Source: Bog-473 sp963763575 (GTDB lineage Bacteria; Actinomycetota; Acidimicrobiia; Acidimicrobiales; RAAP-2). Taken from it: a stretch of DNA of 64,000 bases. Shown here piece by piece: positions 41,864-50,985 of this stretch. Position 1 is the stretch's first letter. Each line of letters starts with the position of its first letter. Where the stretch lies: contig CAVXPD010000004.1 of the NCBI GenBank assembly GCA_963763575.1, positions 1 to 64,000 on the forward strand. The letters are read 5' to 3'. Below the pieces are notes generated by a model, which was not told the origin of the DNA, made no database searches, and was given only the letters and a program-made list of their open reading frames with translations. Both the position numbers and the translations under genes were made by a program.

Positions 41864-43211
41864 CGGCTCCCAGGATCGTCGGGACGATCGATGGATCGAC
41901 GTGGTCGCCTCAAACGCCACCCTCTGTCACTGGATTCGTTCAAGTCCGTCTCATGTCCCGACCGTAGTTGTCTGCGTGGCAACTGGCACTGTCGGCACAT
42001 TTCCAGCAATCATCGGTACGCAAGAACGGTAAACCTGGACGATTCTTCAGCATTCAACATCTCGCTCTCTTTCGAGCATCTCTTGCTGTAGCAGTATGGA
42101 ATGCGTGGCATCGGGGTTGCCTCCACCAATAGTCGGACGTCAGTAAGCACTTCGAACGGAGGTGGCCGTGGACATCCACAGCATCCCTGCCTGGTGACGG
42201 TCAGCTAAATGCCGTTACGTGTCAATCACCCGGAACTGCATAGCGGTAGGAACGAACTCGAGTCCGACTCCCTACGCGATTGCTACGAACGACAACGGCG
42301 GTGAATGGACCATGCAGACTCCGCCCTCGAACGCGGTCGAACCTGCTGGACATTTCCTGTAGTTCTTCTGCCGTTTGCGTGGGGGTCGGTGAACACTGGG
42401 AAGCTGGCAGCGGGTCAACCATCATGGCGACAACAGACGGCGGAGATTTCTGGACAAACCAAACACCTCCAGCCGGCATCACCAGACTCAACTCTGCCTC
42501 TTGTGCGAGCGTTTTGGTGTGCTTCGCTGTGGGATTGAATGTAGTGCTTGTATCTCGGAATGCAAGGGCTTCTCTTGGAGCTCGCAAGTGGTTCCTGCGG
42601 TCGTAAAGGGCTTGAATTCGAATTGCGTGCGCTACAAGCTCACTCTGCGTAGCAGTTGGGTTCGGGATATTTGGTGAGCGTGCTGGCAAGCCCAGAGATA
42701 ATTGAAACCTCTGATGGAGGATCGATTTGGAGCCTCCAGACCGTGCCGACCAGACGTCGGCAATCTCACTTCGGTCTCCTGTAGCAGCGATTCCGACTTG
42801 TGAGGCGGTGAGCGATTTTGATTCGAACTCTGGCGCGCCCAGCATCATCGGGACGACTGACGGAGGAGCTACTTGGTCTCGCTCAGTCGATTCCTGCCAC
42901 CATGACCAACTTGAGCGGGTATCTCTTGTCCCAACAGCCTCCACTGCACAGCCGTCGGCACATCCTCACTCGGGCCAGGCGCCGCGATCATCTCAACCAA
43001 CAACGGCGGCATCACCTGGACACCCCAGTCGCCCCCGAGCAGCGTCACCTCGCTCACCGGCGTCTCCTGCGTCAGCGACACGACCTGCTTCGCATCCGGA
43101 TCCGAACTCATCGGCACCACCGACGGAGGCTCCGACTGGCTGCCACTCGGCAGTCCCACCGGATCGAAGCTCGAGGCAATCAGTTGCATCAGCGCAAGCT
43201 CCTGCACCGCC
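41864..43211 (+). pseudogene. Decayed middle of the secreted BNR-repeat protein
   Basis: Pieces of the same repeat appear in all three forward frames: GTIDGSTWSPQTPP near 41880, SVSCPDRS near 41945, CVATGTVGT near 41975, TDGGDFWTNQTPPAGI near 42437, and TDGGATWSRSVDS near 42858. They are separated by shifts and stops every 50-150 nt. From 42915 the frame is clean again (ISCPNSLHCTAVGTSS, TNNGGITWTPQSPP, TDGGSDWLPLGSP) and runs into the next CDS. GC content is clearly lower than in flanking genes, as expected of drifting sequence. Confidence 0.7.
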
Positions 43212-44408
43212 GTGAGCGGAGCCAACATCGTCAGCACCTCGGATGGCTGGGCCAGTTCGACGCCGCAGCACGCCCCGTCGGTCGTGGCCTCGCTACTCGG
43301 GGTCTCGTGTGCCGGCGCCGTGAATTGCGTCGCGGTCGGCGCCGCCGGCAACTTCGGCGGAACCATCGCGACGCTTTCGGCTCCCCCCACGATCACGACG
43401 ACAGCGCTGACCGTCGGCACGATCGGCGTGCGGTACACCAGCTCACTCTCGGCCGTCGGGGGGCTCGCCCCGTACTCGTGGGCGGTGACGGCAGGTCACC
43501 TCCCTCCGGGCCTGCACCTGAGCGCCGACGGAGCGATCAGTGGCACACCCACCATCTCCGGGGAGTACGGCGCCACGTTCAGGGTCACCGATTCGAACAA
43601 CCTCTCGACCCAGGCCAATCTGACGATCGGCGTCAGACCGCTGTCCGCCCCTGGCTACTGGGAGGTCGCCAGTGACGGCGGCATCTTCAGCTACGGCGGT
43701 GCGCAGTTCTACGGCTCGACCGGCGGGCTGGCCCTCAACGCGCCGATCGTCGGGATGGCCTCCACCCCGGACGCGGCCGGGTACTGGCTGCTCGCCTCCG
43801 ACGGCGGCATCTTCGCCTTCGGGGACGCCATCTTCTACGGGTCGACCGGAGGAACCCACCTCGACGCGCCGATCGTGGCGATGACCCCGACGCCCGACGG
43901 TGCTGGGTACTGGCTGGTGGCGTCCGACGGCGGCGTCTTCGCCTTCGGAGACGCCAATTTCTACGGCTCGACCGGAGGTATGACGCTCGACGCCCCGATC
44001 GTCGGGATCGCCGCGACCATCGACGGAGGTGGCTATTGGCTGGTCGCGTCCGACGGCGGGATCTTCGCCTTTGGCGATGCAGCCTTCCACGGCTCCACGG
44101 GAGGCCTGCCGCTGCACAAGCCGATCGTGGCCATGACGGCGGCACCTGACGGGGGCGGCTACTGGCTGGTCGCGTCCGACGGCGGGATCTTCAGCTTCGG
44201 CAACGTGGGGTACTTCGGCTCCCTGGGCGGCGAGCCGCTCGTGGCGCCGGTCGTCGGCATGAACCGGACAGCAGACGGTCAGGGCTACTGGATGGTGGCG
44301 AGCGACGGCGGGGTGTTCAGCTTCGGCGATGCCGGATTCTTCGGGTCGGCCGGAGGCATGCCTCTGAATCGGCCCGTGGTCGGGATCGCCGCCATCCAGT
44401 CTCTCTGA
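43212..44408 (+). CDS. C-terminal part of a secreted protein: Ig-like domain plus six GYW repeats
   Basis: The 398-aa product begins in the last BNR-type repeats (SC....NCVAVGAAGNFGGT). A putative Ig (He_PIG-like) domain follows: LSAVGGLAPYSWAVTAGHLPPGLHLSADGAISGTPTISGEYGATFRVTDS. Then come six 42-residue repeats GYW.VASDGG(I/V)F(A/S)FG.A.F.GS.GG, likely a closed six-bladed propeller. GTG 43212 is only the first start codon in this frame; coding in frame runs back to 42915. It is probably the surviving end of the gene that begins at 41411. Such proteins are abundant in Acidimicrobiia and their role is unknown. Confidence 0.8.
   Translation: MSGANIVSTSDGWASSTPQHAPSVVASLLGVSCAGAVNCVAVGAAGNFGGTIATLSAPPTITTTALTVGTIGVRYTSSLSAVGGLAPYSWAVTAGHLPPGLHLSADGAISGTPTISGEYGATFRVTDSNNLSTQANLTIGVRPLSAPGYWEVASDGGIFSYGGAQFYGSTGGLALNAPIVGMASTPDAAGYWLLASDGGIFAFGDAIFYGSTGGTHLDAPIVAMTPTPDGAGYWLVASDGGVFAFGDANFYGSTGGMTLDAPIVGIAATIDGGGYWLVASDGGIFAFGDAAFHGSTGGLPLHKPIVAMTAAPDGGGYWLVASDGGIFSFGNVGYFGSLGGEPLVAPVVGMNRTADGQGYWMVASDGGVFSFGDAGFFGSAGGMPLNRPVVGIAAIQSL
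43653..44400 (+). repeat. Six tandem 126-bp (42-aa) GYW repeats
   Basis: Each unit encodes GYW-x-VASDGG-x-F, a FG(D/N) turn, F(Y/H/F)GS-x-GG and (A/K/R)P(I/V)V. Units start near 43653 and recur every 126 bp. Confidence 0.85.
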
Positions 44409-44466
44409 CACGCCTCTACACGCTCACGCGCCCCGAGCCAACCGCCGACGCCGGTACCATCGGGTC

Positions 44467-44925
44467 GTGAGCCGACGCGCTCCATCGGAACCCAATGCGT
44501 CCACCGACGCAGCAACGCTCGACGACGCACTGGACTTGGTGCGCCAGCACGGCGGGCGGGTGACGTCGTCACGGCGCATTCTGCTCAGGACACTTTTCGC
44601 CTCCCGCGGTCACCGGACAGCCGAAGAGCTGGCCGCCGAGGTGCAGGCGGAGTCCCCGGACATCCACCTCTCGACCATCTATCGCAACCTCGATGAGCTC
44701 GAGCGCCTCGGCGTCGTCGTGCACTCTCACTTCGGTCACGGCCCGGCGACCTACCACCTGGCGAGCGCCGTCCACGGGCACTTCCTGTGCGAGGAGTGCG
44801 GGAGCCTCATCGAGGTCCCCGACGACCTCTTCGCCGGGCTCGCCGAAGACGCACGCACCCAGTTCGGCTTCACCATCGACCCCCACCACATCGCCATGCT
44901 GGGGCGCTGCGCCCGCTGCTCCTAG
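44467..44925 (+). CDS. Fur-family metalloregulator
   Basis: This 152-aa regulator has a winged helix (LVRQHGGRVTSSRRILLRTLFASRGHRTAEELAAEVQ, then STIYRNLDELERLGVV). The metal-binding C-terminal half has HFGHGPATYHLASAVHGHFLCEECGSLIEV and a final CARC. The two CxxC pairs form the structural zinc site, as in Zur/PerR-like Fur proteins. The metal sensed cannot be told from sequence. GTG 44467 starts the conserved protein. No obvious target gene is adjacent. Confidence 0.93.
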   Translation: MSRRAPSEPNASTDAATLDDALDLVRQHGGRVTSSRRILLRTLFASRGHRTAEELAAEVQAESPDIHLSTIYRNLDELERLGVVVHSHFGHGPATYHLASAVHGHFLCEECGSLIEVPDDLFAGLAEDARTQFGFTIDPHHIAMLGRCARCS

Positions 44926-44953
44926 CGCGGCCAGGCCGCCGGCCGCGTCTCGC

Positions 44954-45448
44954 TCACCACTGGCTCGACCGGGCCAGCGTCCGCTCCAGGATCCCGAGCG
45001 TCGCCCGCAGCGCCGTCTCCGAGATGACGGGGAAGATGTCGGCCTCCCTCCACTCCGGTGCGATGTCCGACCAGTCGTAATACGACGTGACGAGCGTCCC
45101 GCCGCCCTCGGCCGGCTCGAGCTCGTAGCCGTAGACGTGGCCGAGATTGAGCTGCCCCAGGATGGTCCAGGCGATGGCGCGGTCGGGCTCGTAGCGCGTG
45201 ATGTGGATCGTCACGTCGTACTTGCCCATGGGGTAGTCGTTGAGCGACTCGCGGTCCATGTGCACGACGAACTCGTCGTCCACCTTGGCGGCCGGCTCCC
45301 CCGTGGCGTCCTGCAGCATGCCGGAGCTGTCGATGGTGACGTGACCCTGGGGGTCGCGCAGCACCGCGAAGATCCGCGCTGCGTCCGCCGGGATTGGCCG
45401 CTGGACCTCGATGCGCTCAGTCTTCTCTGCCTTCTTCTCTTCGCTCAT
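44954..45448 (-). CDS. SRPBCC/polyketide cyclase family protein
   Basis: The 164-aa product has the START-like helix-grip pattern: ERIEVQRPIPADAARIFAVLRDPQGHVTIDSSG, then DEFVVHMDRESLNDYPMGKYDVTIHITRYEPDRAIAWTI, and a final amphipathic helix (SETALRATLGILERTLA). These proteins bind hydrophobic ligands or cyclise polyketides; this subtype is often annotated only as SRPBCC. The start is ATG 45448 after a Lys/Glu-rich stretch. Confidence 0.85.
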   Translation of the reverse strand: MSEEKKAEKTERIEVQRPIPADAARIFAVLRDPQGHVTIDSSGMLQDATGEPAAKVDDEFVVHMDRESLNDYPMGKYDVTIHITRYEPDRAIAWTILGQLNLGHVYGYELEPAEGGGTLVTSYYDWSDIAPEWREADIFPVISETALRATLGILERTLARSSQW

Positions 45449-45558
45449 CACCGCATTGTGCCACCGGACCCGTCGCGGCGGCCGGGACGTCTCACGCCGG
45501 AGCGGGCCGCCACTGCGGTCCTTCGGACGACACGGTGCCGCCAGGTCGGACGGATCGC

Positions 45559-47340
45559 TCAGTCTTGGTCGGCGGGCACCACACCCACGAGATCCGCCTC
45601 GACTTCTCCGTGGACCTCCGGCCCGCGTTGGCCCGCCTCCCCGCGGGCCTGCCGTGGACCTCGGGCGAGCGACGCCACCGCGGCGATGAAGGCGAGGCCG
45701 GCCGAGACCGCGAACACGATATCGAGGCCGTGGCTGAACGGCTCCGAGATCAGGTGGGGGAAGAACGTCTTGCCGGTGAGCACGCGTTGCGCCTCCGCCG
45801 GGAGCGACGCCAGCGCGCCGGCCATCGAGAGCAGGTGCTGCAGCGGATTGATCCCGAGCACGGAGGCGAAGAGCGAGGAGACGGGCGGCAGGGAAGCGAC
45901 GTGATGGGCCGCCGCGTGGGGCACACCTTGTTGCTGCAGCCCCTTGGTGAGCGCGTTCGGCAGGGTGCTGGCGAGCCCTGCGATCATCAGCGAGAAGAAG
46001 ACCCCGATGGACAGCGCGGATCCCGAGTTCTGGAACGTCGCGCGCATCCCCGACGCGGCGCCGCGCTGGTCCGCCGGCACGCTGCTCATGATGGAGGACG
46101 TGTTGGGCGCGCTGAACATCCCGATGCCGATGCCGTTGATCGCGATGAGCGTGGCGAACGTCGGATAGCTGAAGTCGATCGGCAGCAACGAGAGCCCGAT
46201 GAAACTGAGGCCGTAGACCACCATGCCCGTCGTCGAGAAACCCCGGGCGCCGTAGCGGTCGGACAGGTGGCCGCACAACGGCCCCGACACGAGGAACCCT
46301 GCCGTGAGGGGCAGGAGGAAGATGCCGGCCCACAACGGGGTGGAGCTGAAGCTGTACCCGTGCAGCGGCAGCCAGATCCCCTGTAGCCAGATGACGAGCA
46401 TGAACTGCAGCCCGCCCTGGCCCAGGCGGGCGGCGAAGCTGGCGATGTTCCCCGCCGTAAAGGCGCGGATGCGGAACAGGCTGAGCTGGAACATCGGGTC
46501 GGCCACTTTGGACTCGACGAGCACGAACGCCCCGAGCAACGCCAGCCCGCCGACCAGCAGCGCCACCACCTCTGGGTTCTCCCAGCCCATCGTCTGGCCG
46601 TGGTACGGCTGGATGCCGATCGTGATCGCGATGAGGAGCGCGCCGAGGCCGGCGGCGAAGGTGACGTTGCCCCACCAGTCCATGCGGCCCCCCGACTTCA
46701 GCCCGGTCTCGCGCAGTCGGCGATAGGCCCAGAGCGTCCCGAACACGCCGACGGGCACGTTGACCCAGAAGACCGCGCGCCAGTCCCACGTCGCCAGCAG
46801 CCCACCCGCGACCAGGCCGATGAACTGCCCGGACAGCCCGGCCACCTGGTTGATGCCCAACGCGAAGCCGCGTTGGTTCTCGGGGAAAGCGTCGGTGAGG
46901 ATGGCGGCCGAGTTCGCCATCAGCATTGCGCCGCCGATGGCCTGGACGAAGCGCCAGCCGATCAGCCACGTGGCCGCAGTGGTCCCCAAGAAGGGATCGA
47001 TCGAGAGCAGGACCGACGCGACGGTGAAGACGGCGAATCCCGCGTTGTAGATCTTGACGCGCCCGTACATGTCGCCCAAGCGACCGAGAGTGACGACGAA
47101 CACGGCCTGGACGAGCCGGTAGCCCATGATCATCCAGAGCAGGTACGTGATGTTGCCGGGCGCCAGCGGGTCGAGGTGGATCCCGCGGAAGATGGCAGGC
47201 AGCGCGATGATCACGATCGAGCCGTCGAGCACGGCCATGAAGGACCCAGCCGTGGTGTTGGTAAGCGCGACCCACTTGTAGTTCTTGTCTATGGGGGCGG
47301 GAGCTGGTGTGGCCTCGGCGACTCCGCTGCCGTCGGCCAT
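45559..47340 (-). CDS. MFS drug exporter, DHA2/EmrB-QacA type
   Basis: This 593-aa transporter has about 14 membrane helices. Motif A appears as LGRLGDMYGRVKIYNAG after helix 2, and motif C-like GINQVAGLSGQFIGLVAGG. WDWRAVFWVNVPVGVFG is typical of the DHA2 family. It likely exports drugs or toxic intermediates by proton antiport. The ATG overlaps the stop of the marR gene by one base (TGATG), so it is the target of that regulator. The C-terminal tail after the last helix is charged. Confidence 0.94.
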   Translation of the reverse strand: MADGSGVAEATPAPAPIDKNYKWVALTNTTAGSFMAVLDGSIVIIALPAIFRGIHLDPLAPGNITYLLWMIMGYRLVQAVFVVTLGRLGDMYGRVKIYNAGFAVFTVASVLLSIDPFLGTTAATWLIGWRFVQAIGGAMLMANSAAILTDAFPENQRGFALGINQVAGLSGQFIGLVAGGLLATWDWRAVFWVNVPVGVFGTLWAYRRLRETGLKSGGRMDWWGNVTFAAGLGALLIAITIGIQPYHGQTMGWENPEVVALLVGGLALLGAFVLVESKVADPMFQLSLFRIRAFTAGNIASFAARLGQGGLQFMLVIWLQGIWLPLHGYSFSSTPLWAGIFLLPLTAGFLVSGPLCGHLSDRYGARGFSTTGMVVYGLSFIGLSLLPIDFSYPTFATLIAINGIGIGMFSAPNTSSIMSSVPADQRGAASGMRATFQNSGSALSIGVFFSLMIAGLASTLPNALTKGLQQQGVPHAAAHHVASLPPVSSLFASVLGINPLQHLLSMAGALASLPAEAQRVLTGKTFFPHLISEPFSHGLDIVFAVSAGLAFIAAVASLARGPRQARGEAGQRGPEVHGEVEADLVGVVPADQD

Positions 47341-47819
47341 CAGATGCTTTGCGCCAGACGCTCGATGAGCGGCGCGGCGGCTTGCAGCTGCTTGAGCTCC
47401 GCACGGGTGAATCCGGCCGCGAGAGCCTCCGATAGCAAGTGGCTGCGTGAGCTTCGACGTCGCATCAACAGGTCCTGCCCGCTCGCGGTCAACGACAGGA
47501 TGACGCGGCGCCCGTCGTCCGGATCGGGCACGCGCTCGACTAGTCCCCGCTCCTCCAATGCGCCCACCGTCGCACCCATCGATTGCGGGCTGATCCGCTC
47601 GAGACGGGCCAGCTCCGACGCGGTGGTCGGACCGGTGCGGTCGAGCCGGGCGAGCGCGGAGGTCTCCGGTGAGGTGAGGTCTCCCTCGACGGCCTGGGTC
47701 TGCCGCAGCCGCTGCACCAAGAGGCGGACGCTCGCCTGGAGCACGGCCGCCACGTCTTCGACCATGGGATCTTCGACCATGGGGTCTTCGACCGTGTGGT
47801 CAGCGCCGGGACGGCTCAT
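47340..47819 (-). CDS. MarR-family transcriptional regulator
   Basis: The 159-aa product has the winged-helix core TSPETSALARLDRTGPTTASELARLERISPQSMGATVGALEERGLVERVPDPDDGRRVILSLTASGQDLL, with the DxR(R) wing. Its N-terminus holds an in-frame repeat VEDPMVEDPMVED made by a 15-bp tandem repeat, each unit carrying an ATG. True initiation may be at any of them. It is cotranscribed with the MFS exporter and probably represses both from 47825-47852. Confidence 0.93.
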   Translation of the reverse strand: MSRPGADHTVEDPMVEDPMVEDVAAVLQASVRLLVQRLRQTQAVEGDLTSPETSALARLDRTGPTTASELARLERISPQSMGATVGALEERGLVERVPDPDDGRRVILSLTASGQDLLMRRRSSRSHLLSEALAAGFTRAELKQLQAAAPLIERLAQSI

Positions 47820-47824
47820 GTAAT

Positions 47825-47852
47825 AAGACTAGGCTGCTAAGTCTAGCCTTAG
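47825..47852. promoter_or_regulatory. Candidate MarR operator upstream of marR
   Basis: AAG(A/T)CTAG(G/C)CT occurs at 47825 and 47839, and the second overlaps an inverted repeat CTAAG-N6-CTTAG (47837-47852). The AT-rich cluster lies 6 bp from the GTG/ATG region of marR. Confidence 0.6.
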
Positions 47853-47933
47853 CATTTTCCGTGGTAGGGGCTCTCTACGGCCGGCGTTGGCGTCCGCTTC
47901 CCTACCGGTTCTGTCCTATCTCCGTCGGCCCCT

Positions 47934-48581
47934 CTATCGATCGGGCTCGGTGACGAGCGACGCATCGAGACCCAGCAGTTCCACCGTCGTCGACCCCGAG
48001 CGCAGCGCGTCGAAGAAGCCGGCCTCCTTCGCTTCGCGCTCCCGTCCCGCCGCCAACACCTCGTCGACCGACGCGCCCGGGACGAACGTCACGCCGTCGA
48101 CGTCGGCCACGACCCAGTCGCCGGCGGCGACCATGACGCCGCCCACCCGAACCGGTCTCCCGACCATGCCCGGCTTGTCCTTGGTGGCGCCCGTCAGCGC
48201 GATCGTCGACGAGAAGACCGGGAAGCCGTGTGCCTCGAGCGCGCCCACGTCGCGCACCCCGCCGTCGAGCACGAGCCCCGCGATCCCGGCCGCTTCCGCC
48301 GCCGTCGTGAGCACCTCGCCCCAATAGCCCCGGTCAGCCACCTGTCCCACGTCGACCACCAGCACGCTCCCCCGCGGCGCCTTCGTCACCGCGACGTGGA
48401 CGGCCAGATTGTCGCCGGGCGTGCACCGGACGGGATAGGCGGCGGCGGCGATCGACGCTCCCGGCCATGCGGGGCGCAGTCTCCGGTGCGCCGCCCGTCC
48501 ACCCGACTCCCCCAGAGTGGCCGAACCCAGGCCGGCCAGTGCGGCGGCGATCTCGTCGGAGCTGATGCTCGAAGCGGCCAA
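47934..48581 (-). CDS. RraA-like/4-hydroxy-4-methyl-2-oxoglutarate aldolase family protein
   Basis: The 215-aa product has LGSATLGESGGRAAHRRLRPAWPG, TPGDNLAVHVAV, VLVVDVGQVADRGYWGEVLTTAAEAAGIAGLVLDGGVRDV and GDWVVADVDGVTFVP. The GEVLT...AG..G.V.DG..RD motif is the metal and pyruvate site of HMG aldolases; the R-D pair is conserved. Such enzymes cleave 4-hydroxy-2-oxo acids or decarboxylate oxaloacetate. RraA proper is an RNase E inhibitor of the same fold, less likely in this context. Confidence 0.9.
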   Translation of the reverse strand: MAASSISSDEIAAALAGLGSATLGESGGRAAHRRLRPAWPGASIAAAAYPVRCTPGDNLAVHVAVTKAPRGSVLVVDVGQVADRGYWGEVLTTAAEAAGIAGLVLDGGVRDVGALEAHGFPVFSSTIALTGATKDKPGMVGRPVRVGGVMVAAGDWVVADVDGVTFVPGASVDEVLAAGREREAKEAGFFDALRSGSTTVELLGLDASLVTEPDR

Positions 48582-48668
48582 GGTCCATCCTCCTTGCTCG
48601 GGTCTCGCTCGGTTCTAGAGCATTCGACCACCGGGCGCGGGCGTCGCACCAGCCGTACACTCCGCCTC

Positions 48669-49361
48669 GTGGCCGACACGATGCTCATCGTCACCCAGGT
48701 CGCCCCCTACACCGACGGGCCGGCCGGTGTGCACGGCACGCTGGCCCAGGCGACCACCGCGCTCGCCGAGCTGGCCGAGTTGGCCGGTCTCGCGCCGACC
48801 GCGGTGTCAGACGTGCGCGACGCGTCGCCCCGTCAGCTCGGCTCGGCGCGGGTCCTCGCGCTGTTCACGATCGGCGAGACGCCGTGGTCCGACGACCAGA
48901 AGGCCACCGTCCACGAGGCTTGGCGAGCCGGGGGCCTCCGCGTCCTCGGCGTCCACTCCGCCACCGACGCCAGTCACACCTGGCCCGAGTACGGGTCGAT
49001 GCTCGGCGCGCGCTTCGACGGCCACCCCTGGACGCAGGACTTCGCCATCGACGTGGTCGAGCGCCGGCACCCCGCGACCGCGCACCTCGGCGAGCAGTGG
49101 GACTGGCACGACGAGGTCTACCTCTTCCGGGAGCTCCGGCCCGACGCGCAGGTGCTGCTCCGCCTGGCCGACGACCAGGTCGACCTCTCGGTGCCCGGCG
49201 GGCGGGTCCCCGGCTGCGGCTACCCGCTGGCGTGGTGCATCGACGAGGGTCCGGCCCGGAGCTTCTACACCGCCCTCGGGCACTTCCCTCTGGCGTGGGA
49301 GCTCCCGGTGTACCTCCGCCATCTGAACGGCGGCCTCGCTTGGCTGCTGCAAAGCGCCTAA
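48669..49361 (+). CDS. ThuA-like domain protein
   Basis: This 230-aa protein has the ThuA/class-I-amidotransferase-like fold. Marks are ADTMLIVTQVAPYTDG, FTIGETPWSDDQ, GLRVLGVHSATDASHTWPEYGSMLGARFDGHPW, and CGYPLAWCIDEGPARSFYTALGHFPLAWELPVYLRHLNGGLAWLL. The GLGH and W.....F......G.L.W endings are typical. ThuA relatives act on disaccharides or bind them; the role here is unknown. Its stop codon overlaps the palindrome at 49360. Confidence 0.87.
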   Translation: MADTMLIVTQVAPYTDGPAGVHGTLAQATTALAELAELAGLAPTAVSDVRDASPRQLGSARVLALFTIGETPWSDDQKATVHEAWRAGGLRVLGVHSATDASHTWPEYGSMLGARFDGHPWTQDFAIDVVERRHPATAHLGEQWDWHDEVYLFRELRPDAQVLLRLADDQVDLSVPGGRVPGCGYPLAWCIDEGPARSFYTALGHFPLAWELPVYLRHLNGGLAWLLQSA

Positions 49362-49381
49362 CCTGACGCCCATGTCAGGGT
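49360..49381. promoter_or_regulatory. Palindromic site AACCTGAC-N6-GTCAGGGT
   Basis: CTGAC GCCCAT GTCAG is symmetric, with 7 of 8 arm bases matching the perfect site at 36716. It spans the ATG at 49372 of the dehydrogenase gene, which suggests the true start is the later ATG 49420. Confidence 0.7.
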
Positions 49382-50457
49382 CCACGGGGGGGTCGAACGG
49401 CGGCCCGCTCCCCGATGTCATGACGGCCGCCGTCTACCAGTCGCCCGGTGTGATCACGGTCGAAGAGCGCCGTGTCCCGCGCCCCGACCCGGACCAGGTC
49501 GTCGTGCGCGTCCATTCGTGCGGTATCTGCGGCTCCGACATCCACCAGCTCCGCGACGGCTGGGGCCTGCCGGCCGGCGTCGTGGCCGGGCACGAGTGGA
49601 GCGGAAACATTGCTGCCGTCGGCGAGGGTGTGACCGAATGGTCCGTGGGTGAGCTCGTGGTGGGGGGCGCCTCACCCAAGTGCGGTACCTGCCGGCGCTG
49701 CTTGGAGGGGAAGCCGTCCCAGTGCGAGAACCGCCACTCCATGACCGACGGAGGACACAGCGACGGGGCGTTCGCCGAGTACATCGTGGCGCGCGCCGCG
49801 GGCGTCGTCCGCCTGCCCCAGGGCCTGCCGCCCCGTCACGCCGCCCTGGCCGAACCGTTGTCGGTGGCGATGCACGGGATCACGCGCTCGGGGGTCGCGC
49901 CCGGCGACCGTGTGATGGTCTTCGGTGCCGGCCCGATCGGCGCGCTGAGCGTCGCGGCCCTGCACGCGATGGGCGTGAACGACGTCACTGTGGTCGAGCC
50001 CAACGAGGGACGCCGGCGGCTCGCCATGTCGCTCGGTGCTTCCGAGGTCGTGGACCCGGGCGACCTCGAGGTGTTCCCGTCGTGGCAGCCCGAGAAGCAG
50101 TCGTCCAGGGCCGCCCACGTCGTGCTGGAGTGCTCCGGCCACCGGTCGGCCATCGAGGCGGCCTTTTGCCAGGTGCGGCGCGGCGGCATCCTCGTCATGG
50201 TCGGTGCGGGCATCGACCACCCCACCTTCGACATCAACCGGATGATCCTCAACGAGCTCACCGTGACGGGGAGCTTCGTCTACGACCTGGACGGCTTCGA
50301 GCGGGCCCTGGAGATGTTGGCCTCGGAGGGCTTCCCGTGCGACCTGCTCATCGAACGTGACAGCGTGGCGCTGGACGGCATCACCGACGCGCTGGAAGGC
50401 CTGGCGATCGGGAAGATCGCCGGCAAAGTGATGGTGGTGCCAGGAGGTGGCAGCTGA
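49372..50457 (+). CDS. Zinc-dependent alcohol/threonine dehydrogenase-like protein
   Basis: The product is a medium-chain dehydrogenase of about 345-361 aa. The catalytic zinc site is C-GICGSDIH then GHEWSG. The structural zinc site is CGTCRRCLEGKPSQCEN. The NAD(P) Rossmann motif is VFGAGPIGALSVAALHAMG. The ATG at 49372 lies inside an operator-like palindrome, and 16 low-complexity residues follow before MTAAVYQSPGVITVEERRVP, so ATG 49420 is the likelier start. It is followed by a VOC gene overlapping by one base. Confidence 0.93.
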   Translation: MSGSTGGSNGGPLPDVMTAAVYQSPGVITVEERRVPRPDPDQVVVRVHSCGICGSDIHQLRDGWGLPAGVVAGHEWSGNIAAVGEGVTEWSVGELVVGGASPKCGTCRRCLEGKPSQCENRHSMTDGGHSDGAFAEYIVARAAGVVRLPQGLPPRHAALAEPLSVAMHGITRSGVAPGDRVMVFGAGPIGALSVAALHAMGVNDVTVVEPNEGRRRLAMSLGASEVVDPGDLEVFPSWQPEKQSSRAAHVVLECSGHRSAIEAAFCQVRRGGILVMVGAGIDHPTFDINRMILNELTVTGSFVYDLDGFERALEMLASEGFPCDLLIERDSVALDGITDALEGLAIGKIAGKVMVVPGGGS

Positions 50458-50912
50458 TGCCTCACCCCTACTACCCCGCCGGCAACCCACGCTTCAATCA
50501 TGTTGCGATGTCCTTGCCGGCAGACGTGTTGGCCGAAGAGAGCCGTACCGACATCTGCGGCTTCTTCAAAGAGGTACTTGGGTTCGACGAGATGGCCGTG
50601 ATGACCGAGGACCGGCGCCGATTGATACTCAGCTGCGTGCACTGGGACCAGTTCATCTTCCTGATCTCCGAGGACGACCCCATGCGCTGCCCGCGCATGG
50701 ACCACTACGGCTTCGCGGTCAATTCCCTCGAGGACCTCCGCGGCATCCAAGAACGCGCCGAGGCGTTCCGCAAGAAGGACGACCGTATGGAGCTCATCGA
50801 CCTCCACGTCGACGACCAGGGCATGGTCAAGATCCACTCGCTCTACGTCCGCTACATCCTCCCGATGACGTTGGAGGTCCAGTACTGGGAGTTCCCCGAG
50901 TCGGCGAACTGA
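50457..50912 (+). CDS. VOC (glyoxalase-fold) family protein
   Basis: The 151-aa product opens NPRFNHVAMSLPADVL, with the first His of the vicinal-oxygen-chelate metal site. It has MRCPRMDHYGFAVNSLEDL (second His) and MTLEVQYWEFP (Glu). The ICGFFKEVLGFDEM segment is the usual VOC helix. The reaction is not predictable: isomerase, dioxygenase or lyase. Its ATG overlaps the dehydrogenase stop (TGATG), so both enzymes should act on one pathway. Confidence 0.88.
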   Translation: MPHPYYPAGNPRFNHVAMSLPADVLAEESRTDICGFFKEVLGFDEMAVMTEDRRRLILSCVHWDQFIFLISEDDPMRCPRMDHYGFAVNSLEDLRGIQERAEAFRKKDDRMELIDLHVDDQGMVKIHSLYVRYILPMTLEVQYWEFPESAN

Positions 50913-50985
50913 TCCAGCGCGATCGGACCGAGCGAACAGCTGGGTAGAGAAAACTAGAAGAGGTGGTCGAAAGCGCAACAGCGGA

